23,574 nt of DNA from JBFXDI01 sp050181295 (GTDB lineage: Bacteria; Pseudomonadota; Alphaproteobacteria; Rhizobiales; Aestuariivirgaceae), in the NCBI GenBank assembly GCA_050181295.1, contig JBFXDI010000059.1:1-23574 (forward strand), read 5' to 3'. Positions 5,355 to 12,487 of this stretch are shown piece after piece. The stretch's first letter is position 1, and the number at the start of each line of letters is the position of its first letter. The notes under the pieces were generated by a model. That model was not told the DNA's origin. It searched no databases and worked only from the letters and a program-made list of their open reading frames with translations. The translations under genes were made by a program, and so were the position numbers.

Positions 5355-5525
5355 CGGCATCGCACGTCGCACGCATGTTCCGGGAAAGTTCGTGGCGATC
5401 CCAGGACAATCCTCGGCTTTTTCCGCTCGCGCCTAGGTGGAAGCGTAGACAGTCCGTTAACCTATTAACCTTGTTTATCAACCAGTTAACGGATCGGCTT
5501 GTGCGATCTGGCCTCGCGTTAACGC
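5346..5525. other. Candidate attP: GTTAAC cluster with IHF site
   Basis: Four copies of GTTAAC lie at 5346, 5456, 5485 and 5518. TCCGTTAAC (5453-5461) and GTTAACGGA (5485-5493) form a 9-bp inverted repeat, and GCGTTAACGC (5516-5525) is a 10-bp palindrome. TATCAACCAGTTA (5476-5488) matches the E. coli IHF consensus WATCAANNNNTTR exactly. The strip is AT-richer than its surroundings, mostly non-coding, and adjacent to the integrase gene. These are expected properties of an attP with arm sites. The crossover core cannot be fixed without the host junction. Confidence 0.45.
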
Positions 5526-5547
5526 TACGTCGCGCGAGTTCGGGCGC

Positions 5548-5898
5548 TCACTGGCGATCCGCTGCTCGCTCCAGATAAGCGATCTTCTCCTCGGCCCTCC
5601 GCCGGAGATCCCGCTCGCGGGCGAGCTCGCCCTCGGCGAGCGTGATGCGCTGCCGCTGATCCTCGAGCTCGCCTTGGAGCGCCTGGATGCGCTCATGCTG
5701 GCTCTCGATCACCTTGTCCTGGCGCTGCACCACGCTCAGGAGATCGTCGCGGAGCTTGGCGGCGGCGTTCTCCGAAACCTCCTCGGCCTTACCCTGGGCC
5801 TGGCTGTCGATGTTACGTCGTGCGGCCCAGTAGGTGAGCACGGGGCCGATCACGGCGGCGATCGAGGCGACGACCGCGGCAATCGAGGAGGCGTCCAT
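5548..5898 (-). CDS. Membrane-anchored coiled-coil protein
   Basis: This 116-aa protein starts at ATG 5898, overlapping the upstream stop (TGATG). One transmembrane helix spans about 6-26 (IAAVVASIAAVIGPVLTYWAA). A long coiled coil runs from about 45 to 113 (VVQRQDKVIESQHERIQAL and on). This resembles an inner-membrane spanin in shape, but an overlapping i-spanin/o-spanin pair already lies upstream. It is the last gene of the leftward late operon. It may be a second holin/spanin-type component or a signal-anchor protein; no family was recognised. Confidence 0.65.
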   Translation of the reverse strand: MDASSIAAVVASIAAVIGPVLTYWAARRNIDSQAQGKAEEVSENAAAKLRDDLLSVVQRQDKVIESQHERIQALQGELEDQRQRITLAEGELARERDLRRRAEEKIAYLERAADRQ

Positions 5899-6260
5899 CA
5901 CGCTTGCCTGCCGCTGCGCTTCACCTCGAGCACGTGCCAGAAGGTGAAGGGGAGGAGATAGGCGAGCGGGTAGACCAAGCGCGGGTCGTAGCCGTCGAGG
6001 AGCATGGCGAGCGACCATCCGCAGGCGAAGAAGAGGACCGCCTGCTGCGGCAGGAGGACCGCCCAATAGCAGGCGCGGCGCGCGCACCAGCGGGCGGCCG
6101 ACGGCAGGATGGCGGTGAGGATGAAGAGCCATGCGAGGCTTTGCTCCGAGATCGCCCAGAGATAAGGCGCGAAGGCCCCGAAGGGTTGCGGCGGCGGGAG
6201 CAGGAGCAGCATGAGGCCCCAGAGGAGGTGCGTCGCGGAAACAAGGCGGACGGCCGTCAT
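5898..6260 (-). CDS. Polytopic membrane protein (holin candidate)
   Basis: This 120-aa protein from ATG 6260 has about four hydrophobic segments: roughly 8-22, 41-57, 64-86 and 95-112. The start overlaps the o-spanin stop (4 bp) and its own stop overlaps the next start. A longer frame exists upstream, but it would run over the spanin genes. Its place at the end of a lysis cassette makes a holin or holin-regulating role possible. The length and four segments are larger than classical class I-III holins, so the call is tentative. Confidence 0.6.
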   Translation of the reverse strand: MTAVRLVSATHLLWGLMLLLLPPPQPFGAFAPYLWAISEQSLAWLFILTAILPSAARWCARRACYWAVLLPQQAVLFFACGWSLAMLLDGYDPRLVYPLAYLLPFTFWHVLEVKRSGRQA

Positions 6261-6496
6261 GGCTGCCAGTTGCACAGGCGCTCGCCGGTCTCGTTCTCCA
6301 CGATGATGCGGTTGGTGAGCCGGTCGGAAATGACGCGCGTGTCCTCGGGCGTCGGGCGGATGGGGCCGAAGTCGCAGAAGAGCGACGCCGCCGGCGGCTT
6401 CGTGGCGCAGCCGGCGAGGAAGACACAAGAGGCGAGGATCAAGAGGCGTGGAGCGCCGAAGGCGCGACAGGGACATGAGGAGATCACCTTGCCCAT
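6257..6496 (-). CDS. Outer-membrane lipoprotein (o-spanin-like)
   Basis: This 79-aa precursor has a lipoprotein signal: a hydrophobic stretch RLLILASCVF and the lipobox LAGC, with Cys30 as the predicted lipidated residue. The mature chain has Cys41 and Cys75 and the pattern FCDFGPIRPTPEDT...NETGERLCNW. That pattern is typical of small phage lipoproteins of lysis cassettes. Such o-spanins sit in the outer membrane and fuse it with the inner membrane through an i-spanin. ATG 6496 has AGGAAGAGG about 9 nt upstream. It begins 13 nt before the end of the i-spanin-like gene, an overlapping Rz/Rz1-type arrangement. Confidence 0.75.
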   Translation of the reverse strand: MGKVISSCPCRAFGAPRLLILASCVFLAGCATKPPAASLFCDFGPIRPTPEDTRVISDRLTNRIIVENETGERLCNWQP

Positions 6497-6729
6497 CGTT
6501 GCAACCTCTTCCTGTTTTCGTCCGGGGTGCGGCTCTCGACCTTGGCCTTCACTTTCTCCTTGACGTTGATCGCCCTCTGCTCGCGCTTCACCTGCGCGGC
6601 GCTCTCATGCGAACGGCCCTTGGCGTAGAAGTAGGTCGCCCCGGCGATGAGGGCGGCGCCAATGGTGAGCGGGAGCCAGAAGCGCTTTAGAAGCGCCAAG
6701 GCGAGCGGCCAGCCCAGGGCGGCGAACAT
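6484..6729 (-). CDS. Inner-membrane spanin-like protein
   Basis: This 81-aa protein has an N-terminal transmembrane helix at about 17-36 (FWLPLTIGAALIAGATYFYA). It is followed by KGRSHESAAQ, a charged helix and the ending RTPDENRKRLQRWAR, a pattern seen in i-spanins of rhizobial phages. Known i-spanins span the inner membrane with a periplasmic coiled coil that contacts the o-spanin. The ATG at 6729 overlaps the endolysin TGA (TGATG), and the 3' end overlaps the o-spanin start by 13 nt. The position between endolysin and o-spanin supports the call. The periplasmic part is short, about 45 residues. Confidence 0.65.
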   Translation of the reverse strand: MFAALGWPLALALLKRFWLPLTIGAALIAGATYFYAKGRSHESAAQVKREQRAINVKEKVKAKVESRTPDENRKRLQRWAR

Positions 6730-7718
6730 CAGCCCATCTCGCCCGTGCGGCGCATCTGGATGCGGCTCTTGAGCGCCCGGCGGTTCTGCCAGACGACATA
6801 GCCGCCGACGCCCACCAGGACCGAGACGGCAAGCCATACGCCATACTCGGCGAACAGCGCCTTCACCGGCGCCATGAAGCCCATGACCTGCGAGAGCAGC
6901 GTTACGCCGCCGCCCAGCACCAGCACGGCCCCGCCGCCCTGCCCCTTGACGGTGGCGTCGGCGATCACGCTGCCGTCCTCGAGCAGCGTCTGCGTGTTGG
7001 CCTTGGCGCGCTCCGGCCACACCTCCGCCTCGAAACGGGGATCGTCCAGCGCCTCCCACGTTTCCGGCCCGGCCATGCCGTCCGTCGCGATGCCGCGCTG
7101 CGCCTGCAGCTTCAGGACAGCGGCGCGCGTGTTCGGGCCAAACTTGCCGTCCGTGGCGCCGGGGTGGAAGCCCTTGGCCTTGAGCGCCGTCTGCAGCGCC
7201 TGCACATGCGCGCCCCGGGAGTGGAGCTTCAGAATGCCCCGCGGTGACTCGGAAACGGGGGCAGGAGACGCGGAAGCGGCCGCGCCCGTGCCGGAGGCCC
7301 TCCGGATGCCGAGCAGGCTGAAGCGCGGATAAAGCTGATCGGTGACGGCATTGCCGGAATTGCCCGAAATGAGGCGGATGGCCTTGGCGGTCACGGCGAG
7401 CACGAAGCCCACATGCCCCTGCCAGGCTTCCTTCCCGCGCGAGAAGACAGCCACGTCGCCGGGCCGCGCCTCCTCGATCGAGACGGGTTCGCCCCATGAG
7501 AGGTAGGAGCGGGCATTGAGCGCCCGGGTGGATCGGATGCCTGAGCGCTCGAGGCAGGAGCCGACGAAGGCCGCGCACCAGGCCGTCTCGTCGTTGTCGA
7601 CCCAGCCGTGGCCGACGTCGTTGAACATTTCGAGGATCCGCGCTTCATGCGCGCCGCCCGCCTTCTCTTTGAGGCCGAGGGCGGCGCGGGCGATCTCCAG
7701 ATGGCGGGGCTCGCTCAT
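6729..7718 (-). CDS. Endolysin: CHAP/TIGR02594-type domain, PG-binding domain, membrane hairpin
   Basis: This is a 329-aa cell-wall hydrolase. Residues 1-125 resemble the TIGR02594/NlpC-CHAP-like family, with probable catalytic Cys48 (ETAWCAAFVG), His102 (GHVGFV) and Asn120 (ISGNSGN). A peptidoglycan-binding-1 domain spans about 161-225 (GILKLHSRGAHVQALQ, ATDGKFGPNTRAAV, DGMAGPETWEAL). Two C-terminal hydrophobic helices follow at about 262-283 and 293-311, with the basic tail QNRRALKSR. Cleavage of peptidoglycan amide bonds is inferred from the family. The membrane hairpin is unusual: it could anchor the enzyme or act as a built-in holin/pinholin. The start overlaps the upstream gene by ATGA, and the stop overlaps the i-spanin start. 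Confidence 0.85.
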   Translation of the reverse strand: MSEPRHLEIARAALGLKEKAGGAHEARILEMFNDVGHGWVDNDETAWCAAFVGSCLERSGIRSTRALNARSYLSWGEPVSIEEARPGDVAVFSRGKEAWQGHVGFVLAVTAKAIRLISGNSGNAVTDQLYPRFSLLGIRRASGTGAAASASPAPVSESPRGILKLHSRGAHVQALQTALKAKGFHPGATDGKFGPNTRAAVLKLQAQRGIATDGMAGPETWEALDDPRFEAEVWPERAKANTQTLLEDGSVIADATVKGQGGGAVLVLGGGVTLLSQVMGFMAPVKALFAEYGVWLAVSVLVGVGGYVVWQNRRALKSRIQMRRTGEMG

Positions 7719-8035
7719 GTGTCGTGGTCTCCCTTGAGGACGATGCAGCGCGGCCGGTCGCCTCCAAGAGGCGCGGAGGACCGGAGGTCCGACCGGGACC
7801 TAAGAGATGGTGCGCAGCAATGGATGCGGCCGAGCCGCCGCCAGGGCCGGAAGGCGTTGAAGGTCGCGTGCTCCATGCGCCGGAGCTCGAGGAGGATGAC
7901 GCGCGCCGAGAAGCAGGTGCCGGGCGTCATGCGGGGCTCCACCCCGAACGCCCACCCGTTGCGCACGGACCACGCCATGATGGCCAGGACGACGATCACG
8001 AAGAGAATGAGCGAGAGGACAAGGGTGCGCAGCAT
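7715..8035 (-). CDS. Single-TM membrane protein upstream of the endolysin
   Basis: This 106-aa protein from ATG 8035 has one N-terminal transmembrane helix at about 4-25 (TLVLSLILFVIVVLAIMAW). Then comes WAFGVEPRMTPGTCFSARVILLELRRMEHATFNAFRPW and an Arg/Ser-rich tail with paired cysteines (IHCCAPS). It is coupled to the endolysin by an ATGA overlap. A longer frame reaches 8122 but overlaps the tail gene and lacks a better start. The position suggests a lysis function such as holin or endolysin chaperone, but the sequence does not identify one. Confidence 0.6.
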   Translation of the reverse strand: MLRTLVLSLILFVIVVLAIMAWSVRNGWAFGVEPRMTPGTCFSARVILLELRRMEHATFNAFRPWRRLGRIHCCAPSLRSRSDLRSSAPLGGDRPRCIVLKGDHDT

Positions 8036-8040
8036 GGCGA

Positions 8041-8844
8041 TCAGGTCAGGATGCCGGGGAACCGCAGCCGCGCCCGCTGGTAGTGCTCGACGGTCTCGAG
8101 ATCGGTCAGGGCCCGGTTCCACACCGCCCCCTGATAGGCGTTGAAGGCGCTCCGTTGCACGGCCGAGGCGGGAAGCGCGTTCCCGAAGGAGATTTTGCCC
8201 GGGTTCGCCGCAACGCCGTCGAGCTGCGGCGGATCGCCCACCGAAAGATCGGTGTCCGTGAGGGTGACGGCGAAGCGCAGGTTGGGGATGAGGAACGACC
8301 AGGTCGAATTGCCGTTCGCCCGGAGGAACAGAAGGCTCGCCCTTTCCCCTCTTGCCACCGTGAACTTCGAGACCGCGGCGGACTGCTCCACCACGGCCAT
8401 GAAAAGGTCGAGAGAAACCTGCCGTTGAACGCCGAGGGCAAGTCCGGCGATGCTGCTGAGCCAGCCAACCGCGAACCAGACTTCAGTCGTGGTGGAGCCG
8501 GGCACCACCCTGTCGGATGCGCCGAGCGCCATAATGGTCTGTCCGACGCCCGTGTTGTTCGGGAATTTCGGGACGGTGGCGTCGTTCGATCGAGCGAAGC
8601 CGTATTGGGTGAAGGCCAGTCCCAATCCGTCGAGGCTTCGGGAGATCTGAGCGTCGCCTGCGACCTGCGAGCCTGAGCTCTGGTCGTAGGCAGTGAGCGT
8701 CTGGCCCGGGACGAAGCCTTGCTTCCAGCGGCTGTAATCGAGGAAGTCCCAGGCGGTCACAAGATCGGCCGGCGCGACGAAGGGCGAGGTGCTGTCGCCC
8801 GGGCCCCGGCTGTAGTCGGCGTTGCGCGATCTAAGAACGGACAT
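8041..8844 (-). CDS. Lectin-like tail-associated protein
   Basis: This 267-aa protein from ATG 8844 has a strong Shine-Dalgarno (GGAGGTGA) encoded in the end of the tail-fibre gene, which it overlaps by 14 bp. Beta-rich stretches such as TIMALGASD, EVWFAVGWLSS, WSFLIPNLRFAVTL and AYQGAVWNRALTDLE suggest a concanavalin/LamG-like jelly roll. The AVWNRAL-type ending is typical of LamG-like phage tail modules. Placed directly after the fibre, it may be a receptor-binding tip, a fibre chaperone or a capping protein. Virion location is inferred from context only. Confidence 0.65.
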   Translation of the reverse strand: MSVLRSRNADYSRGPGDSTSPFVAPADLVTAWDFLDYSRWKQGFVPGQTLTAYDQSSGSQVAGDAQISRSLDGLGLAFTQYGFARSNDATVPKFPNNTGVGQTIMALGASDRVVPGSTTTEVWFAVGWLSSIAGLALGVQRQVSLDLFMAVVEQSAAVSKFTVARGERASLLFLRANGNSTWSFLIPNLRFAVTLTDTDLSVGDPPQLDGVAANPGKISFGNALPASAVQRSAFNAYQGAVWNRALTDLETVEHYQRARLRFPGILT

Positions 8845-11800
8845 GCTCGATCACCTCCCGGAGGGAGACCTTGGCCACCTGCACGACGCCGTCAGGGCCG
8901 GAGAGCCGGAAATTGAGCGATGCCGGAAGGACCGAGGAGAGCGTGGACACGATGAAATCGAGCTCGGTCCACCAGAGACCGACGATCTTGTCCTGCGCCT
9001 CGTAGGTGGTGAACGCCGTCGACGGCGCCGCCGAGAACAAGACTTCCAGCCGCAGCCTTCGGAAATCGAACGTGTCCGACGTGATCGGACTGTCGTCCGG
9101 ATAGAGCGCGCCGCCCGACCGGTCGATGACTTCGCCAGCCGGGAAGCCGTAGCCCGAAAGCGAGTTGTCCGCGAACAGCTTTTCCCAGTTGCGGCACATG
9201 ACGCGCACCCGGAAGGTGGTCGTGAGTTCCTTCGAGGGCTGGACCGTGATCGACTGGCCGACCTTCGCTGCGGCATCGATCTCGGTCACGGCGGCGATCG
9301 CCGAAGAGCTTCCCGGCGCCCGTGGCGCGCCGAAGGCGAGGTCGAAGGGGCTCACCACGGCCGGCGATCCTGCCGTCGTCCAGCCAGTCAGGGAGGCCAG
9401 CGATTGCGTCGCCAGAAGCTCGGCGCTGGAAACGTCATAGGTCCGGATCAGCCGAGGTTCCGGAACGGCATCGAAGCCGGAATGGTGGATCTCGGGCCGC
9501 CCGAACTTCACGCCTCCGGACTTGTAGAGGAGGAGATAAAGCTCGTTGGCATACATGCAGCGCGCGAGCGTCGACTGATCCAGCCTGACGGCGCCTCCGC
9601 TATAGGGGATTGCCACCCATGTCCCGGTCGGATCGTCGGTTCCTGCCGTGTTGCGGCCGAAGCGGTCGAGCACATAGACCGCGGTGGCGTCGGTGTACAT
9701 CTCGACCGCAATGCCACGCAGGCTGCGGGAGCCGCTCTTCAGCGCGATCCGCAGCAAGCCATATTCCGCAAGGTCGACGATCCCGCCGCCCCGGATCTTG
9801 TTGTACTCGTCCGCGATCTGGCCGACGTTCGGCGCGCCGTCAGGTCCAGCCGTGCCGTTGAACAGGTACTTGTTCCGCTCTTCGAAATGCTCGGGCTGCA
9901 CCGTGATCGCGGCATGCGTGATCGAGATTTCCTTGAAGCGCTGCGACAGGCCGTGCTCATTGCGGAAAACGAGGTCGTTCAGGCCTCCGACAACCATTCC
10001 GGCTCGCAAGCCGTAAGCCTTCATGCCTCGGTTCGGCTTCGGGATGCGCTCCAGCCACCGCAGGACGGCGTTGGCGTAGATCAGGCCGCTGCGCGTGCCG
10101 GGATGGAGGCCGTCATGGAAGGGACCGTTGAGGAGCTGAAACTCCTTGCCAGCCTGATAGGGCTCGAGGATCAGGTGGCACCCGTGCTCGCGCGCGATGT
10201 TGGCGAGGATGACGGCCTGATCGTTGCTCGTATCGAGGGGCGAACCGGGCCGGTGCTCGGCGAGCAGCACGGGCTGGATGTCATTGGCGCGCAAGAGATC
10301 GATGAACTTGCGGACCTGCTGGAGATATCCGGCGCGGCCGTGACTGGCGAGATCGTTCGTCCAGGTGAGGAGGATGCCGTAGCGCAACCGCCGTGCACCC
10401 CACGGCGCGCCGCGGATATGGTTGTAGTCCCAGGAGACATTGGGAACGATCGGGATGCGCCCGTCATGGTGCATCCCGTAGATCTCGGCCGCATCGAAGC
10501 CTGAGCGCCCCATGTTCACGAAACGGTAGGCCGAGAGCTGCGAGACGACCGACACCCAGGCCTTGTCCTTGAGCACATAGGAGGCGTCGACCAGGCTGTC
10601 GCCCCAGACGCCGATCGCGTCGCAATCGGCAAGCGTGAAGCTTTCCCGGTAGCCGAGGCGGGTGATGGGCGGGTCGGCCAGATTGCCGTTGGCATCGCCC
10701 ACTACGAAGGTCGGACGGATGCGGGGCGTCTCGTCGAGGAGCAGCGGGCCCATCCATCGCCATCCGGCCGGAGACGTGTTCCAGCGGTACTCGCCCGCAT
10801 CCGCGACACCTGCGACCGTCGAGGAGCCGCTGTTGTAGGTGAGGCCGGTGTGCGTGGCGCCGACGTTGTCCCGGATCTCGGCCTTCTGGCCGGCCCAGGC
10901 GCCGGGAATGGTATTGAGGAGCGCCCAGCTCTCGGCGAGCACCGTCTCGGCGCGGCCTGTTCCGAGCTTCACGAACAGCAAGGGGGTCGTTCCGACCGTG
11001 ATCGGCGCCGGCGTGGCGCAGATCCACTCGGTGCCGGCATCGACCGTGCCGGCGTCGACCGAGACGCCGGCGCGCAGCAGTTCCGCCTCGGTGTCGGCAT
11101 CGGTGCGCCGTGTCGGTGGACCGGACGCCGGAACGTTGAAGATGCCGTTCTCCGCCCCCGCAGTCTGAGCCCGGATCAGGATCGGGTCGCCGGTCGCCAG
11201 CACGACGCCGTTGACGGTCTGGCCGTTCGCGAATGCCGTGGCGAAGTCTCCATTCGCGGTCGTTGCGACCCGAACCGAGGCCTTCCAGTTGACCGGGATC
11301 GCCGCCGCCTGTGACGCCGCCAACGCCGCCAATGCAAAAGCGGCCGCCTCGTCCACGAGCCCTTGCACCACCCCGATCGCCTCGGCCGAGACGATGGTGA
11401 GATTGACGGCCGCGGACGCCCCATCCGCATTGGCGTCGACGAAGGCCTCGACGGAGTAGCCCTGGCCAGGCCATCCGAGCTCCCCCGGCGGGCTCAGGCT
11501 CGCCCCGCTCTCCACCGAGAAAGAGAGATCGCCTTCTCCCACCTGCTTGCCGCGCCAGCGGAAGCCCGGCGGCAGATCGTTGCTGAACTGAACGTTGACG
11601 GGGCCGGCTGAGAGAAAGCGCGTGATTTTGTTATGATCGGTGACGGTGACCAGATAGGACGACGCCGCGGTCGTTTCCGCTCCGCCGACGAGCTCCCACC
11701 ACCCGCCGTCCGCGTTCTGGAATTTGCCGGCATGGGCAGGTTCCGACGCGGCCCGCCAGTAGAGCGAATTTCCGATCCGCACGAACATCTGCATGACGGG

Positions 11801-12235
11801 AATGTTGGCGGCGATGGCCTCCGGCAGGCTCGCCTTGTCGGCGAAGTCGACGAACTGCTCCGGCACGCCGTCGCGGCGGAGCTCCTGCAGCGCGATCCAC
11901 AGGCGGTTGACGTCGGCATTGAGCGCCTGCGCCTTGATGGCGTTGCCGCTGATGTAAGCGGCGAGACGCTTGAGGCGGGTGCGGCCGCGCGCCTCGTAGA
12001 CGTCGCCGTCGAGCGAGGGCTGGGCCAGGGTGATGGAACCGCCGGCCACCTGGCCGAGCCCGCTGACGGTGTAGTCGGCGGGATACGCCAGCACGGCCGC
12101 GACGCCGCCGCGCAGCCGCTTCAGTTCGAGCTCGTCGGCGTCGTCGACGAGGAAGTCGTAGGATAGCGCTGTCGAGCCGGCGGCCGGCGACAGCGACAGG
12201 AAGCGGTCGTTCTCGAGAAGGACGGGCTCGGGCAT
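8831..12235 (-). CDS. Tail fibre/spike with SGNH hydrolase domain
   Basis: This 1134-aa protein opens with a T7 gp17-like virion-attachment region (residues 1-125, ending ALNADVNRLWIALQELRRD). A coiled-coil linker and a phage-tail module at about 317-420 (SVRVATTANGDFA, VNGVVLATGDPILIR, AENGIFNV) follow. An SGNH/GDSL hydrolase spans about 540-720: Ser547 in WGDSLVD, Gly in NMGRSG, Asn in TWTND, and Asp708/His711 in DGLHPG. SGNH enzymes remove acetyl or acyl groups from surface polysaccharide, so this fibre probably deacylates capsule or LPS during adsorption. The C-terminal 400 residues are beta-rich and probably trimerise. The start at ATG 12235 has a weak ribosome site and is likely coupled to the small frame at 12240-12284. 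Confidence 0.85.
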   Translation of the reverse strand: MPEPVLLENDRFLSLSPAAGSTALSYDFLVDDADELELKRLRGGVAAVLAYPADYTVSGLGQVAGGSITLAQPSLDGDVYEARGRTRLKRLAAYISGNAIKAQALNADVNRLWIALQELRRDGVPEQFVDFADKASLPEAIAANIPVMQMFVRIGNSLYWRAASEPAHAGKFQNADGGWWELVGGAETTAASSYLVTVTDHNKITRFLSAGPVNVQFSNDLPPGFRWRGKQVGEGDLSFSVESGASLSPPGELGWPGQGYSVEAFVDANADGASAAVNLTIVSAEAIGVVQGLVDEAAAFALAALAASQAAAIPVNWKASVRVATTANGDFATAFANGQTVNGVVLATGDPILIRAQTAGAENGIFNVPASGPPTRRTDADTEAELLRAGVSVDAGTVDAGTEWICATPAPITVGTTPLLFVKLGTGRAETVLAESWALLNTIPGAWAGQKAEIRDNVGATHTGLTYNSGSSTVAGVADAGEYRWNTSPAGWRWMGPLLLDETPRIRPTFVVGDANGNLADPPITRLGYRESFTLADCDAIGVWGDSLVDASYVLKDKAWVSVVSQLSAYRFVNMGRSGFDAAEIYGMHHDGRIPIVPNVSWDYNHIRGAPWGARRLRYGILLTWTNDLASHGRAGYLQQVRKFIDLLRANDIQPVLLAEHRPGSPLDTSNDQAVILANIAREHGCHLILEPYQAGKEFQLLNGPFHDGLHPGTRSGLIYANAVLRWLERIPKPNRGMKAYGLRAGMVVGGLNDLVFRNEHGLSQRFKEISITHAAITVQPEHFEERNKYLFNGTAGPDGAPNVGQIADEYNKIRGGGIVDLAEYGLLRIALKSGSRSLRGIAVEMYTDATAVYVLDRFGRNTAGTDDPTGTWVAIPYSGGAVRLDQSTLARCMYANELYLLLYKSGGVKFGRPEIHHSGFDAVPEPRLIRTYDVSSAELLATQSLASLTGWTTAGSPAVVSPFDLAFGAPRAPGSSSAIAAVTEIDAAAKVGQSITVQPSKELTTTFRVRVMCRNWEKLFADNSLSGYGFPAGEVIDRSGGALYPDDSPITSDTFDFRRLRLEVLFSAAPSTAFTTYEAQDKIVGLWWTELDFIVSTLSSVLPASLNFRLSGPDGVVQVAKVSLREVIEHVRS

Positions 12236-12239
12236 GGGC

Positions 12240-12284
12240 CTAGCGGGCCGCCTGCTGGCCGATGTGGAAGGATTTCGCGTTCAT
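12240..12284 (-). CDS. Possible 14-aa leader peptide of the tail-fibre operon
   Basis: ATG at 12284 has a strong Shine-Dalgarno (GAGGGAG) 6 nt upstream and encodes MNAKSFHIGQQAAR. The TAG at 12242-12240 ends 4 nt before the tail-fibre ATG. The fibre gene has no comparable ribosome site of its own, so the peptide may recruit ribosomes for coupled translation. The frame can be extended upstream to 12473 only with an unsupported start. No homology is known to me. Confidence 0.4.
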   Translation of the reverse strand: MNAKSFHIGQQAAR

Positions 12285-12307
12285 GCCCTGCTCCCTCGCG
12301 TGAGATC

Positions 12308-12337
12308 GGGGGAAGGCGGCCCACGCCCGCCTCCCCC
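12308..12337. repeat. Strong hairpin in the tail-fibre leader
   Basis: GGGGGAAGGCGG (12308-12319) pairs with CCGCCTCCCCC (12327-12337), leaving a one-base bulge and a 7-nt loop. It lies within 25 bp upstream of the leader-peptide ATG on the minus strand. No T-run follows on either strand, so it is not a standard terminator. RNA stabilisation or control of translation is possible. Confidence 0.45.
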
Positions 12338-12400
12338 CTGCGGCGCGCTCTGTCTGGGGGAGAAACCCTGACGAGGAGGAGCCTAAGGGATCGCAGCGCC

Positions 12401-12406
12401 CGTCAA
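12401..12406 (-). promoter_or_regulatory. Possible -35 of a tail-fibre promoter
   Basis: The minus strand reads CTTGACG here, matching the alphaproteobacterial -35 preference. A -10 within 16-18 bp is weak (around TTAGGCT). A local promoter would be useful, because the rightward gene at 12488-12937 interrupts the leftward late operon. Confidence 0.3.
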
Positions 12407-12431
12407 GGCTGGGGACAGACGCGCCCTCGGG

Positions 12432-12437
12432 TTGACA
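12432..12437 (+). promoter_or_regulatory. -35 of the moron-gene promoter
   Basis: TTGACA is an exact -35 hexamer 51 bp upstream of the rightward ATG at 12488. The -10 is not clear: candidates near GATTGAT are at 20-21 bp spacing. It lies in the 250-bp gap between the tail-fibre gene and the rightward gene, and this supports independent expression of the latter. Confidence 0.4.
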
Positions 12438-12487
12438 GGCTCTCGCGACTCGCGGCGCGATTGATCTGAACAAGCGGAGAGCGCGAT

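Noticed and set aside
5355..5547. tRNA gene or tRNA 3' end at the putative attP
   Set aside because: No cloverleaf or TpsiC-arm sequence could be found by eye on either strand.
8822..10504. Long rightward open frame (560 codons) inside the tail-fibre gene
   Set aside because: It is antisense to a gene with clear SGNH motifs. Its protein is rich in Arg, Asp, Gly and His without domain features, as expected for a shadow in GC-rich DNA.
12308..12337. Intrinsic terminator upstream of the tail-fibre gene
   Set aside because: The hairpin is strong but no T-run follows on either strand.
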